This document shows, in pieces, positions 44,260 through 51,701 of a stretch of DNA of 64,000 bases. This stretch comes from Patulibacter sp. SYSU D01012 (GTDB lineage: Bacteria; Actinomycetota; Thermoleophilia; Solirubrobacterales; Solirubrobacteraceae). Made by a program: the position numbers and the translations under genes. The notes beneath the pieces were generated by a model. That model searched no databases, had not been told where the DNA came from, and saw nothing but the letters and a program-made list of their open reading frames with translations. The stretch covers positions 930,001 through 994,000 of the forward strand of contig NZ_JAFMTB010000001.1 in the NCBI RefSeq assembly GCF_017916475.1, in the 5' to 3' direction. Position 1 is the stretch's first letter. Each line of letters opens with the position of its first letter.

Positions 44260-44583
44260 CTACTCGCCGCGTCGGCAGTACCCCAGGATCTGCGCGAGCG
44301 CGGCGGGGTCGGGCAGCTGGGCCACGCTCGTCAGCACGGCGTCGGCGTCCTCCAGACCCAGGCCGCGTTCGAGCACCAGACGCGCCGCGAGCTTCGACGC
44401 CGCGCGGTCGTAGCGGGGGTCGTCGCGCTCCGCGAGCAGCGCGGTGATCTGCGCGGCGGCGCTCAGCGGGACGTCGCCCATCAGCCGCGCGGCCTCGAGC
44501 GCCCGATCCGGGTTGCGGGCGCGGAGGGCCATCATCAGATGGTCGTGACCGGGGTGGGGAGTGCGGTTGCCGGCCGGCCTCAT
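44260..44583 (-). CDS. Small helical protein of unknown function behind a LexA-like box
   Basis: 107 residues, not recognised. It is soluble, without signal peptide, and looks all-helical: HLMMALRARNPDRALEAARLMGDVPLSAAAQITALLAERDD followed by RYDRAASKLAARLVLERGLGLEDADAVLTSVAQL, in a spacing suggestive of two or three short alpha-alpha repeats. It ends ALAQILGYCRRGE. The ATG at 44583 is part of an LexA-like palindrome identical to the one on the start codon of the radical SAM gene at 16395. That makes it a candidate DNA-damage-inducible protein; the function is unknown. Confidence 0.6.
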   Translation of the reverse strand: MRPAGNRTPHPGHDHLMMALRARNPDRALEAARLMGDVPLSAAAQITALLAERDDPRYDRAASKLAARLVLERGLGLEDADAVLTSVAQLPDPAALAQILGYCRRGE

Positions 44584-44602
44584 GCGAACGCATGTTCGCA
44601 TG
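44581..44602. promoter_or_regulatory. LexA-like (SOS) box overlapping a start codon
   Basis: The same 22 bases as at 16393-16414: arms CATGCGAAC and GTTCGCATG around GCAT, core CGAAC-N4-GTTCG at 44585-44598. The left CAT is the start codon of the minus-strand gene. On the minus strand GAACAT, 8 bases before the ATG, could serve as a weak -10 inside the box. Confidence 0.72.
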
Positions 44603-44807
44603 CACGGCGGCGGCTCCGAGGGATCGCGCCGGCGCGATCTGCGCAATTTGCGGACGCTTCGCGGCCGCCTCGACCGACGTTCGATGCGGCCGGCGCGCCA
44701 CGCCGGCGAGCGTTCCGCTCGCTAAGCGGACCGCGGTCCGATACGCTCCGGGCCGTGGGTCGAGCGCCCCTGGCGCGCCGGCCGCCATCGATCCCCAGGA
44801 GCAGCAC

Positions 44808-45416
44808 ATGAGCACGACCGACACCGACGTCTACGCCCTCGCGCCCGAGGCGCGGGCGCTCCTCTTCACCGAGGCCCGCACGGCCAACGCGTTCGCGGAC
44901 GAGCCCGTCACCGACGAGCAGCTGCGCGCGATCGTCGACCTGGCGAAGTGGCCGCCCACGGCGGCCAACACGAACCCGCTGCGGATCCTCTTCGTCCGCA
45001 CCCCGGAGGGCCGCGCGCGCCTGCTGCCCCACCTCGCCGAGGGCAATCGGGCCAAGACGGCTTCGGCGCCCGTCACCGCGGTCCTGGCGTTCGACAGCGA
45101 GTTCTACGAGCACATGCCGCGGCTGTTCCCCCCGCGCGCGTCCATGCGCGAGGCCCTCGCCGCCAGCCCGACGAGCGACGACATGGCCCGCTACAACGCG
45201 GCGCTCCAGACGGCGTACTTCCTGCTCGCGGTCCGGGCGGTCGGCCTGGCGGCCGGCCCGATGGCCGGGTTCGACGCCGCGGGCGTCGACGAGGAGTTCT
45301 TCGCCGGCACGTCGTGGCGCTCCCACCTGGTGGTGAACGTCGGCCGTCCCGGCGCCGACGCGTGGCTCGACCGCCTGCCGCGCTTCGACTACGAGGACAT
45401 CGTCCGCGAGGTCTGA
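44808..45416 (+). CDS. Nitroreductase-family protein, RutE/malonic semialdehyde reductase-like
   Basis: 202 residues. It is an FMN-binding nitroreductase-fold protein: LFTEARTANAFADEPVTDEQLRAIVDLAKWPPTAANTNPLRILFVR matches the RutE start (R-T-x-N-x-F and W-P-x-x-A-N-x-x-P), and MARYNAALQTAYFLLAVRAVGLAAGPMAGFDAAGVDEEFFAG and VVNVGRPG complete the pattern. RutE-type enzymes reduce malonic semialdehyde in pyrimidine breakdown, but no other rut genes are here, so the physiological substrate is uncertain. The ATG at 44808 has AGGAG 6 bases upstream; a TACGCT box is near 44742. One of the few genes here with a clear leader. Confidence 0.9.
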   Translation: MSTTDTDVYALAPEARALLFTEARTANAFADEPVTDEQLRAIVDLAKWPPTAANTNPLRILFVRTPEGRARLLPHLAEGNRAKTASAPVTAVLAFDSEFYEHMPRLFPPRASMREALAASPTSDDMARYNAALQTAYFLLAVRAVGLAAGPMAGFDAAGVDEEFFAGTSWRSHLVVNVGRPGADAWLDRLPRFDYEDIVREV

Positions 45417-45850
45417 GCCCGCGCGCCGCCCGCGCCGCGGCGGCTCGGCCCGCGGGCGGCGCAGGGGTGCGGTGCGCCGGCCCGCGCGGTGCGCGGAGGC
45501 GCAGGGTTCGCGGTGTGCGCGTGCCTGGGGCGCAGCCGAGACAGTACGTCTCGGAAGCTCTACGCCACAGCGGCCTCGGGCCGGACTGCGTGTCTGGATG
45601 GCCCCTATCGTCCCATTTGAGGACGAAAGCAAGACATTTCGAGACGTAGGTGATACGCTGCCTCGGCGCGTCGCACTCCTGTTGTGCGGACGCCCGGGTC
45701 TGCCCTCGCTCGTCGGGGGCGGGACGGGGCGGCCGCCGGCGATCCCGGAGCGCGGCGGGCCTGCTGCAGGTGGCCGCGCCCGGACGACGTCGAACACGTC
45801 GCGCAGGTGCCCACCGGACGATCCAGCACCACCCGTTCGGGAGGACCTCA
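45417..45850. other. 434-bp region upstream of the sigma factor gene
   Basis: It contains no recognisable gene. A 7-bp hairpin, CCGAGAC-AGTAC-GTCTCGG (45536-45554), may end the nitroreductase transcript. The least GC-rich stretch, 45610-45665, with CATTTGAGGACGAAAGC and TACGCT, is the probable promoter area of the sigma factor. Confidence 0.5.
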
Positions 45851-46612
45851 GTGCCCACCGATGCCGTTCTTCGGGACGCGCGCGACCGCGCGCTCCTCCG
45901 CCGCTACCACCGCCACGGCGACCGCGCCGCCCGCGACCAGATGGTCGTCCGCGCGATGCCGCTCGTGCGCTCCCTCGCTCGCCGCTACGCCGAGCGCGGC
46001 GAGGCCCTCGAGGACCTCGTGCAGGTCGGCGCGCTCGGCCTGGTCAAGGCGATCGACCGCTTCGATCCCGACGCCGGGACGCGCTTCGTCTCGTTCGCCG
46101 CGCCGACCATCACCGGCGAGATTCGCCGGCACTTCCGCGACCACACGTGGGCGGTCCACGTGCCGCGGGCCGTGAAGGAGCTCGACGCCAAGGTCCAGCA
46201 CGCCCGGGTCCGCCTGGAGGAGACCACGGGCCGCGAGCCCGCAGCCGCCGAGATCGCCGCCCACCTGGGCACGACGGCGGACGAGGTGCGCGGCGGGATG
46301 CTCGGCGGCCGCGCCTACCGGTCGCACTCGCTGCACCACCCGCTCGGCGAGGCGGGCGAGGTCATCGACGTCCACGGCGAGCTCGACCAGGGCTACGTGC
46401 AGGTCGAGCGCCGCGCGCTGGTGGAGGACGCGATGCGCGGCCTCGACCCCCGGGCCCGGCACGTCGTCCGGGCGCGCTACGAGGAGGGGCGCCTGCAGCG
46501 CGAGATCGCCGCCGACGTCGGCGTGTCGCAGATGCAGGTCTCGCGCATCCTCAGCCAGGCGCTCGCCACGATGCGCGACGGGCTTGGCGACGACGCGTCG
46601 CTCGCCTCCTGA
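45851..46612 (+). CDS. RNA polymerase sigma factor, SigB/SigF family
   Basis: 253 residues, comprising regions 2, 3 and 4 without region 1, as in SigB/SigF general stress and sporulation factors. Region 2 is seen in MVVRAMPLVRSLARRYAERGEALEDLVQVGALGLVKAIDRFDPDAGTRFVSFAAPTITGEIRRHFRDHTWAVHVPR, with the L-I/V-Q-V-G motif and R-R-H-F-R-D. Region 3 has REPAAAEIAAHLG; region 4 has the helix-turn-helix LQREIAADVGVSQMQVSRILSQAL. GTG at 45851 has GGGAGGA 6 bases upstream. No anti-sigma factor or anti-anti-sigma gene is adjacent, unlike many SigB/F loci. It converges on the tetR gene. Confidence 0.93.
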   Translation: MPTDAVLRDARDRALLRRYHRHGDRAARDQMVVRAMPLVRSLARRYAERGEALEDLVQVGALGLVKAIDRFDPDAGTRFVSFAAPTITGEIRRHFRDHTWAVHVPRAVKELDAKVQHARVRLEETTGREPAAAEIAAHLGTTADEVRGGMLGGRAYRSHSLHHPLGEAGEVIDVHGELDQGYVQVERRALVEDAMRGLDPRARHVVRARYEEGRLQREIAADVGVSQMQVSRILSQALATMRDGLGDDASLAS

Positions 46613-46631
46613 CGGGCGGCCGGGCCGCCCG
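46613..46631. terminator. Hairpin between convergent sigma factor and tetR genes
   Basis: An 8-bp perfect stem CGGGCGGC with GCCGCCCG and loop CGG, directly after the sigma factor stop and 9 bases before the tetR stop. Confidence 0.55.
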
Positions 46632-46640
46632 CCCGGGCGC

Positions 46641-47210
46641 TCAGCTGCGCACGCCGCGCAGCACGAGGGCCGCCAGCTCCTCGTACGCCTCGGCGTCGCG
46701 CAGGCCGGTGGCGCGCTGCACGTCCCCGGACTGGATCCGCGTCATCGTCGACGCCACCGTGTCGGCGACGAAGGCCGCGTGCACCGCCCGGAACGCCCCG
46801 GACGAGACGCCCTCGTCGATCAGCTCGCGCACGCGCCGCGCGGCGATCCGCGTGTTGCGCGCGTACGCCTGGCGGGCCGCCGGGTGGGCCGCGATGTCCT
46901 CGATGAACGCCGCCGACGCCGGCCGCAGCGCGTCCGCCACCGCGGTCAGGTACGCCTGGATCCGCGCGGCGGGCTCGTCCTCGAGCGCGGTGCGGCGCTC
47001 CACCTCGGCCGTAGCGGTGCGGAAGAAGTGGACGACGGCGTTGCCGACGAGCTGCTCCTTGCTCTCGCCCAGCGCGTAGAGCGTCGACTTCGAGCAGTGC
47101 AGCCGCACCGTCAGGTCGCCCAGCGTGAACTGGCGGAAGCCCTCGGCGACGAACAGCGCCACGAGCCCGTCGAGGAGCTCCTGCTGGCGGTCGTTCAGCG
47201 TCAGCGGCAC
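46641..47210 (-). CDS. TetR-family transcriptional regulator
   Basis: 189 residues. The N-terminal helix-turn-helix is DGLVALFVAEGFRQFTLGDLTVRLHCSKSTLYALGESKEQLV, matching the TetR signature (G-F-x-x-x-T-L/V, then S-K-x-T-L-Y). The C-terminal ligand domain is helical with no clear subfamily. GTG at 47210 is preceded 6 bases upstream by TAGGCT, indicating a leaderless mRNA. It is divergent from an acyl-CoA dehydrogenase gene and shares with it a 116-bp region containing a 20-bp inverted repeat, so it probably represses that gene and responds to an acyl-CoA. Confidence 0.9.
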   Translation of the reverse strand: MPLTLNDRQQELLDGLVALFVAEGFRQFTLGDLTVRLHCSKSTLYALGESKEQLVGNAVVHFFRTATAEVERRTALEDEPAARIQAYLTAVADALRPASAAFIEDIAAHPAARQAYARNTRIAARRVRELIDEGVSSGAFRAVHAAFVADTVASTMTRIQSGDVQRATGLRDAEAYEELAALVLRGVRS

Positions 47211-47299
47211 GGGTACAGCCTACGACAGGCCCCGGCCGCGTCGGCGTACAACGGCTCGGTGGCGGCGGGTCGCGAGCGGGACGCGATGGGTGGATACCG

Positions 47300-47319
47300 C
47301 AGTACGTCCCGTGGTACTG
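47300..47319. promoter_or_regulatory. Likely TetR operator upstream of the acyl-CoA dehydrogenase gene
   Basis: An inverted repeat of 6-bp arms, CAGTAC (47300-47305) and GTACTG (47314-47319), with an 8-base spacer. The right arm is within the TACTGT -10 box (47315-47320), 6 bases before the GTG start. A repressor bound here would block the leaderless promoter. Confidence 0.6.
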
Positions 47320-47326
47320 TCGCGGG

Positions 47327-48502
47327 GTGACCGCCGAGCGCCTGCTGCCGACGCCCGAGAGCGAGGAGATCGTGGCCCTCGCCCGCGAGGTGGCCCAGAC
47401 CGACCTGGCCCCCCGCGCCGCGGCGGCCGAGGCCGCCGGCGCCTTCCCCCGCGACGTCTTCCGGCAGCTCGGCGAGCTCGGGCTGCTCGGCATGCCGTAC
47501 CCGGACGACCTGGGCGGCGGCGGGCTGGACTACGAGGTCTACCTGCAGGTGCTCGAGGAGCTGGCCGGCGCGTGGGCCAGCGTCGCCGTCGGCGTCAGCG
47601 TCCACGTCATGTCGTGCTACCCGCTCGCGACGTTCGGGACGGACGAGCAGCGCGCCCGCTGGCTGCCGGACATGGTCGGCGGCCGGCTGCTCGGCGCGTA
47701 CTGCCTGTCGGAGGCGCACGCCGGGTCCGACCCCGCCGCGATGCGCGCCCGCGCACGGCGCACGGACGGCGGCTACGTCCTGTCGGGCAGCAAGGCATGG
47801 GTGACCCACGGCGGCGAGGCCGACTTCTACACGGTCTTCGCGCGCACGTCCGACCACCGGACGTCCGGCATCTCGTGCTTCCTCGTGCCGGCCGACGCCC
47901 GCGGCCTGTCCGCCGGCCGGCCCGAGCACAAGATGGGGCTGACCGGCTCGACGACCGCCACGATCGACCTGGACGACGTGTTCGTGCCGGAGGAGCGCCG
48001 CATCGGCGCCGAGGGCCAGGGGCTGCAGATCGCCCTGTCGGCGCTCGACTCCGGTCGCCTGGGCATCGCCGCCACCGCGGTCGGTCTGGGCCAGGCCGCG
48101 CTCGACCACGCCGCGCGGTACGCCGGCGAGCGCGAGACGTTCGGCCAGCCGATCATCGAGCACCAGGGCCTCGGCTTCCTGCTGGCCGACATGGACGCGG
48201 CCGTCGAGTCGGCCCGCGCCACGGTGCTGGACGCCGCCCGTCGCCGCGACCGTGGCCGCCCGTTCGGTCGCCAGGCGTCGATCGCCAAGCTCGTGGCCAC
48301 CGACGCTGCGATGCGCGTCACGACCGACGCCGTGCAGGTGCTCGGCGGGGCGGGCTACACGACGGACTTCCCGGTCGAGCGGATGATGCGCGAGGCGAAG
48401 ATCATGCAGATCTTCGAGGGCACCAACCAGATCCAGCGGATGGTCATCGCCCGCCACCTGGCCAAGGCCACCGCGCCGACCCGCCACCTGCGGGCCGCCT
48501 GA
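47327..48502 (+). CDS. Acyl-CoA dehydrogenase
   Basis: 391 residues. FAD-dependent oxidation of acyl-CoA to enoyl-CoA in the cytoplasm. The N-terminal domain ends LGMPYPDDLGGGGLDYEVYLQVLEEL; the flavin/substrate motif is YCLSEAHAGSDPAAM, then GSKAWVTHGGEADFYTVFART and KMGLTGSTTATIDLDDVFVP. The C-terminal domain has YAGERETFGQPIIEHQGL, VQVLGGAGYTTDFPVERMMREAKIMQIFEGTNQIQRMVIAR. The G-Y/G-E-G-T pattern puts the catalytic Glu in the short/medium-chain class (FEGTNQ). It is probably regulated by the divergent TetR protein and precedes an SDR gene on the same strand. Confidence 0.94.
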   Translation: MTAERLLPTPESEEIVALAREVAQTDLAPRAAAAEAAGAFPRDVFRQLGELGLLGMPYPDDLGGGGLDYEVYLQVLEELAGAWASVAVGVSVHVMSCYPLATFGTDEQRARWLPDMVGGRLLGAYCLSEAHAGSDPAAMRARARRTDGGYVLSGSKAWVTHGGEADFYTVFARTSDHRTSGISCFLVPADARGLSAGRPEHKMGLTGSTTATIDLDDVFVPEERRIGAEGQGLQIALSALDSGRLGIAATAVGLGQAALDHAARYAGERETFGQPIIEHQGLGFLLADMDAAVESARATVLDAARRRDRGRPFGRQASIAKLVATDAAMRVTTDAVQVLGGAGYTTDFPVERMMREAKIMQIFEGTNQIQRMVIARHLAKATAPTRHLRAA

Positions 48503-48583
48503 CCGACGACCCCGGCGCGCCGCGCCCGCGGAGCGGATCCGTCCGCCGCCGCGTGCGGGGCCGCGCCGCACGAGAGGAGACCC

Positions 48584-49348
48584 ATGGAGATCGCAGGAGC
48601 AGGAGCCGTCGTCTTCGGCGGCGCGTCGGGGCTGGGCGAGGCGACCGGGCGGCGGCTGGCCGGCGCCGGCGCGCACGTCGTGATCGCCGACCTGGCCACG
48701 GAGCGCGCCGAGGCGCTCGCCGCCGAGATCGGCGGCCGCGCGGTGACGACCGACGTGACGGACGAGACGAGCGTGGGGGCCGCCGTGGAGGCCGCCGCGC
48801 AGGCGGAGCGCGGCCTGCGCGTGTCGGTGGTCTGCGCCGGCCTCGCCACGCCCGCGAAGCTCGTCGGCCGCGGCGGGCCGACGCCGATGGAGCGCTTCGA
48901 GGCAGTCATCCGGGTCAACCTGCTCGGCACGATCAACGCGATGCGCCTGGCGGCGGCGGCGATGGCGGGCAACGCGCCCGAGGGCGACGCCGGCGAGCGC
49001 GGCGTCTGCGTGCAGACCGCGTCCATCGCCGCCTTCGACGGGCAGATCGGGCAGGTCGCGTACGCGGCGTCGAAGGGCGGCGTCGTCGGCCTGACGCTGC
49101 CGGTGGCCCGCGAGCTGGCGGCCCACGCGATCCGCGTGGTGACGATCGCGCCGGGGCTGTTCGACACGCCGATGATGGCGGGGCTGCCCGAGCAGGTGCG
49201 CGAGGACCTGGGGGCGTCCGTGCCCTTCCCGCCGCGGCTCGGCCGGCCGGCGGAGTACGCCCACCTGGTCCAGCACGTCGTCGAGAACTCGATGCTCAAC
49301 GGCGAGGTCGTGCGCCTGGACGGCGCCGTCCGCATGCCGCCGCGCTGA
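48584..49348 (+). CDS. SDR-family 3-hydroxyacyl-CoA dehydrogenase-like protein
   Basis: 254 residues, similar to type-2 3-hydroxyacyl-CoA dehydrogenase (HSD17B10-like). The cofactor motif is [18 protein letters not shown], a D in [11 protein letters not shown] favours NAD, CAGLA corresponds to N-N/A-A-G, and the catalytic residues are in [27 protein letters not shown] (Ser, Tyr-x3-Lys). The late segment [23 protein letters not shown] is characteristic of this subgroup. GAGGAG lies 5 bases before the ATG. It follows the acyl-CoA dehydrogenase by 81 bases on the same strand, so the pair may act in consecutive steps of beta-oxidation, although the enoyl-CoA hydratase is not here. Confidence 0.9.
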   Translation: MEIAGAGAVVFGGASGLGEATGRRLAGAGAHVVIADLATERAEALAAEIGGRAVTTDVTDETSVGAAVEAAAQAERGLRVSVVCAGLATPAKLVGRGGPTPMERFEAVIRVNLLGTINAMRLAAAAMAGNAPEGDAGERGVCVQTASIAAFDGQIGQVAYAASKGGVVGLTLPVARELAAHAIRVVTIAPGLFDTPMMAGLPEQVREDLGASVPFPPRLGRPAEYAHLVQHVVENSMLNGEVVRLDGAVRMPPR

Positions 49349-49415
49349 GCCTGGGGCGCCGCCGGGCGCGCGCCGCGGCCCGGGCGCCCCGGACGGTCCT
49401 GCTGTACTGGGGAGG

Positions 49416-50888
49416 ATGGCCGCGACCGCCCCACCGCCCGGCGACGAGCCCCACGCCGCGTCCGCCGGGCCGGCGGACGCGCAGGCGAAGGACCCCCGCC
49501 GCTTCCTCGTGCTGGCGATCTGCTGCACGAGCCTGTTCATCGTCGGGCTGGACAACACCGCGGTCAACGTGGCGCTGCCGGACCTGCGCGTCGACCTGGA
49601 GGCGTCGACGTCCGAGCTGCAGTGGACCGTCAGCGCCTACACGCTCGTCCTGGCCAGCCTGCTGGTGCTCGCCGGCTCGACGGCGGACCGCGTCGGGCGT
49701 GCGCGGACGTTCCAGGTGGGGCTGACGCTCTTCACGCTGGGGTCGCTGCTGTGCAGCCTCGCGGGTGACGTGCGGCTGCTCATCGCGTTCCGGATGCTCC
49801 AGGCGGTGGGCGGTTCGATGCTCAACCCCGTCGCGATGTCGATCATCCGCAACACGTTCGAGGACCCGCGCGAGCGGGCGCAGGCGATCGGGCTGTGGGC
49901 GGGGGTCATCGGGCTGTCCATGGCCTTCGGCCCCGTCGTGGGCGGGCTGCTCGTCGAGGCCGTCAGCTGGCGGGCGATCTTCTGGATCAACCTGCCCGTC
50001 GGCGTGGCCGCGATCCTGCTCACCCGGCGCTTCGTCCCCGAGTCGCGGGCGCCGCGGCCGCGGACGCTCGACCCGGTCGGCCAGGTGCTCGTGATCGTCC
50101 TGCTGGCCGCGACGGTCTACGCGATCATCGAGGCGCCCGAGGCGGGCTGGACGTCGCCGCAGACGCTGGGCCTGCTCGCCGTCGCCGCGGCCGCGCTCGC
50201 CGTCTTCGTCCCCTACGAGCTGCGTCGCCGGGAGCCCCTGATCGACCCGCGCTTCTTCGGCAGCGTGCCGTTCGCGGGCGCGTCGCTCATCGCGATCATG
50301 GCGTTCGCGGCGCTCGGCGGCTTCCTGTTCCTCAACACGATCTACCTGCAGGAGGCGCGCGGCCTGACGCCCCTGCAGGCCGGCCTGTACACCCTGCCGA
50401 TGGCGGCGGTGACCGCCGTCGTGGCGCCGCTGACCGGCCGGCTCGTCGGCCGCCTCGGGGCCCGGCCGTCGCTCGTGCTCGGCGGGGCCGCGCTCCTGGT
50501 GAGCGGCCTGATGCTGACTGGGCTGGCGGCGGACACCTCGGTCGCGTGGCTCTTCGCCGCCTACGTCGTCTTCGGCGTGGGCTTCGGCTCGGTCAACCCG
50601 CCGATCACGAACACCGCGGTCTCGGGGATGCCGCCCGCGCAGGCCGGGGTCGCCGCCGCCGTCGCGTCGTCGAGCCGGCAGACGGGTCAGTCGCTCGGCG
50701 TCGCGGTGTGCGGGGCGGTCGCGGTCAGCACGGCCGGCGGGGCGGCGGGCATCGCGGACGCCAGCCACGCCGGCTGGTGGATCGTCGCGGGGTGCGGCGC
50801 GGCGATCGTGGCGCTGGCGCTCGTCTCGACGGGGGCCTGGGCGCGCGGCACCGCGGCGCGGGCCGCGGCGGCGCTGCAGCGGGCCTGA
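49416..50888 (+). CDS. MFS drug exporter, DHA2 (EmrB/QacA) family
   Basis: 490 residues, about fourteen helices. DHA2 motifs: LFIVGLDNTAVNVALPDLRVDLEAS in helix 1, LQWTVSAYTLVLASLLVLAGSTADRVGRARTF in helix 2 and loop 2-3, FRMLQAVGGSMLNPVAMSII in helix 4 and AFGPVVGGLLVEAVSWRAIFWINLPVGVAAI in helices 5-6. It is a proton-driven efflux protein of unknown substrate, distinct from the one at 21280 (its sequence is clearly divergent). TACTGG is 5 bases before a GGAGG that directly precedes the ATG. It follows the SDR gene by 67 bases and may be in the same transcript. Confidence 0.92.
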   Translation: MAATAPPPGDEPHAASAGPADAQAKDPRRFLVLAICCTSLFIVGLDNTAVNVALPDLRVDLEASTSELQWTVSAYTLVLASLLVLAGSTADRVGRARTFQVGLTLFTLGSLLCSLAGDVRLLIAFRMLQAVGGSMLNPVAMSIIRNTFEDPRERAQAIGLWAGVIGLSMAFGPVVGGLLVEAVSWRAIFWINLPVGVAAILLTRRFVPESRAPRPRTLDPVGQVLVIVLLAATVYAIIEAPEAGWTSPQTLGLLAVAAAALAVFVPYELRRREPLIDPRFFGSVPFAGASLIAIMAFAALGGFLFLNTIYLQEARGLTPLQAGLYTLPMAAVTAVVAPLTGRLVGRLGARPSLVLGGAALLVSGLMLTGLAADTSVAWLFAAYVVFGVGFGSVNPPITNTAVSGMPPAQAGVAAAVASSSRQTGQSLGVAVCGAVAVSTAGGAAGIADASHAGWWIVAGCGAAIVALALVSTGAWARGTAARAAAALQRA

Positions 50889-51101
50889 GCGGCGGCGACG
50901 CGTCCGCGACGCGACCGGGACGGGTCGCGCCGCCGGACGACGCCGAAGAGGATCGGCGACCGACCCCTGGCCATGAGGCCGGCCGCACGATCCGAACAAT
51001 GGCGGGCGATGCTGCGGGCCGGGACGGAGGGCCTCGCTGCACCGGTCCCATCCCTCGACTGCCCGCCGCGCGCGGGCGCCATTCGCGCGATGCGCCGGCG
51101 G

Positions 51102-51509
51102 TCAGCCGGCCGCGGTGCCCGGGGCAGGGGCTCCGGGGCCGGCCGGCGGGGCCGCCGGATCGTCCTGCTCCTCGAGCAGGAAGACCTCGGAGCACGCGTC
51201 CGCGGTGGGGTCGAAGCCACTCATGAACGCGCGGACCCGGCGGCCCGTCGTCTCCTCGATCGCGGCCTTCAGCTCGTCCTCGGCGGCGTGCTGGAAGAAC
51301 GTGCGGATGTCGCGCAGGCGCGCGATGCCCTCGCCCGAGGCGACGAGCCGGCGCTCGCCCGGCGTCTGCGTGTCCTCGAGGATGCAGACGATGCCGTCCA
51401 GGCCCAGGAAGTACGTCTTGACCTTCGTCGGTCCGCGCCCGAACTGCGCCTTGTAGAGCTGGGCGATGGCGTTCGAGATCGCCTGGGCTGAGCGTTCAGA
51501 GGTCGGCAA
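51102..51509 (-). CDS. MpsC/DUF2294-family protein
   Basis: 135 residues from the TTG at 51509; a GTG at 51578 would add 23 residues. The core reads AISNAIAQLYKAQFGRGPTKVKTYFLGLDGIVCILEDTQTPGERRLVASG, with the family's F/Y-x-G-R-G-P motif, then DELKAAIEETTGRRVRAFMSGFDPTADACSEVFLLE. The last 20 residues are Pro/Ala-rich. The TTG is favoured because it makes the N-terminus equal in length to the paralogue at 31400, but this is uncertain. It is the third copy of this family here. It converges on the DHA2 exporter across a 213-bp gap that has a weak hairpin (50910-50929). Confidence 0.8.
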   Translation of the reverse strand: MPTSERSAQAISNAIAQLYKAQFGRGPTKVKTYFLGLDGIVCILEDTQTPGERRLVASGEGIARLRDIRTFFQHAAEDELKAAIEETTGRRVRAFMSGFDPTADACSEVFLLEEQDDPAAPPAGPGAPAPGTAAG

Positions 51510-51661
51510 GAGGGGGTCCGCGTGGGGGATCGGCTGCGCCGGAATCCTTGCAGATGGGCAGGCGGCGCCCCCGCGCACCGGTACGACCGAGGACGCCGTA
51601 CGCGTCCCCCCGTCGGGTGCGGACGGGGCGCGCGGCCCGGCCTGGGGCGGCCGGATCGCCG

Positions 51662-51695
51662 CGGGGCGGGCGCGGCGACCGCCGCGCCCGCCCCG
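51662..51695 (-). terminator. Hairpin after the first OmpA-domain gene
   Basis: A 15-bp perfect stem, CGGGGCGGGCGCGGC with GCCGCGCCCGCCCCG, and a 4-base loop, starting 7 bases past the stop codon at 51702. No U tract. Confidence 0.7.
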
Positions 51696-51701
51696 GCCCC
51701 G

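Noticed and set aside
51543-51552. Shared promoter element TGCAAG(G/A)ATT before two MpsC/DUF2294 genes (also at 31258-31267)
   Set aside because: The distance to the start codon differs (about 45 versus 130 bases) and the third paralogue lacks it, so it is probably chance.
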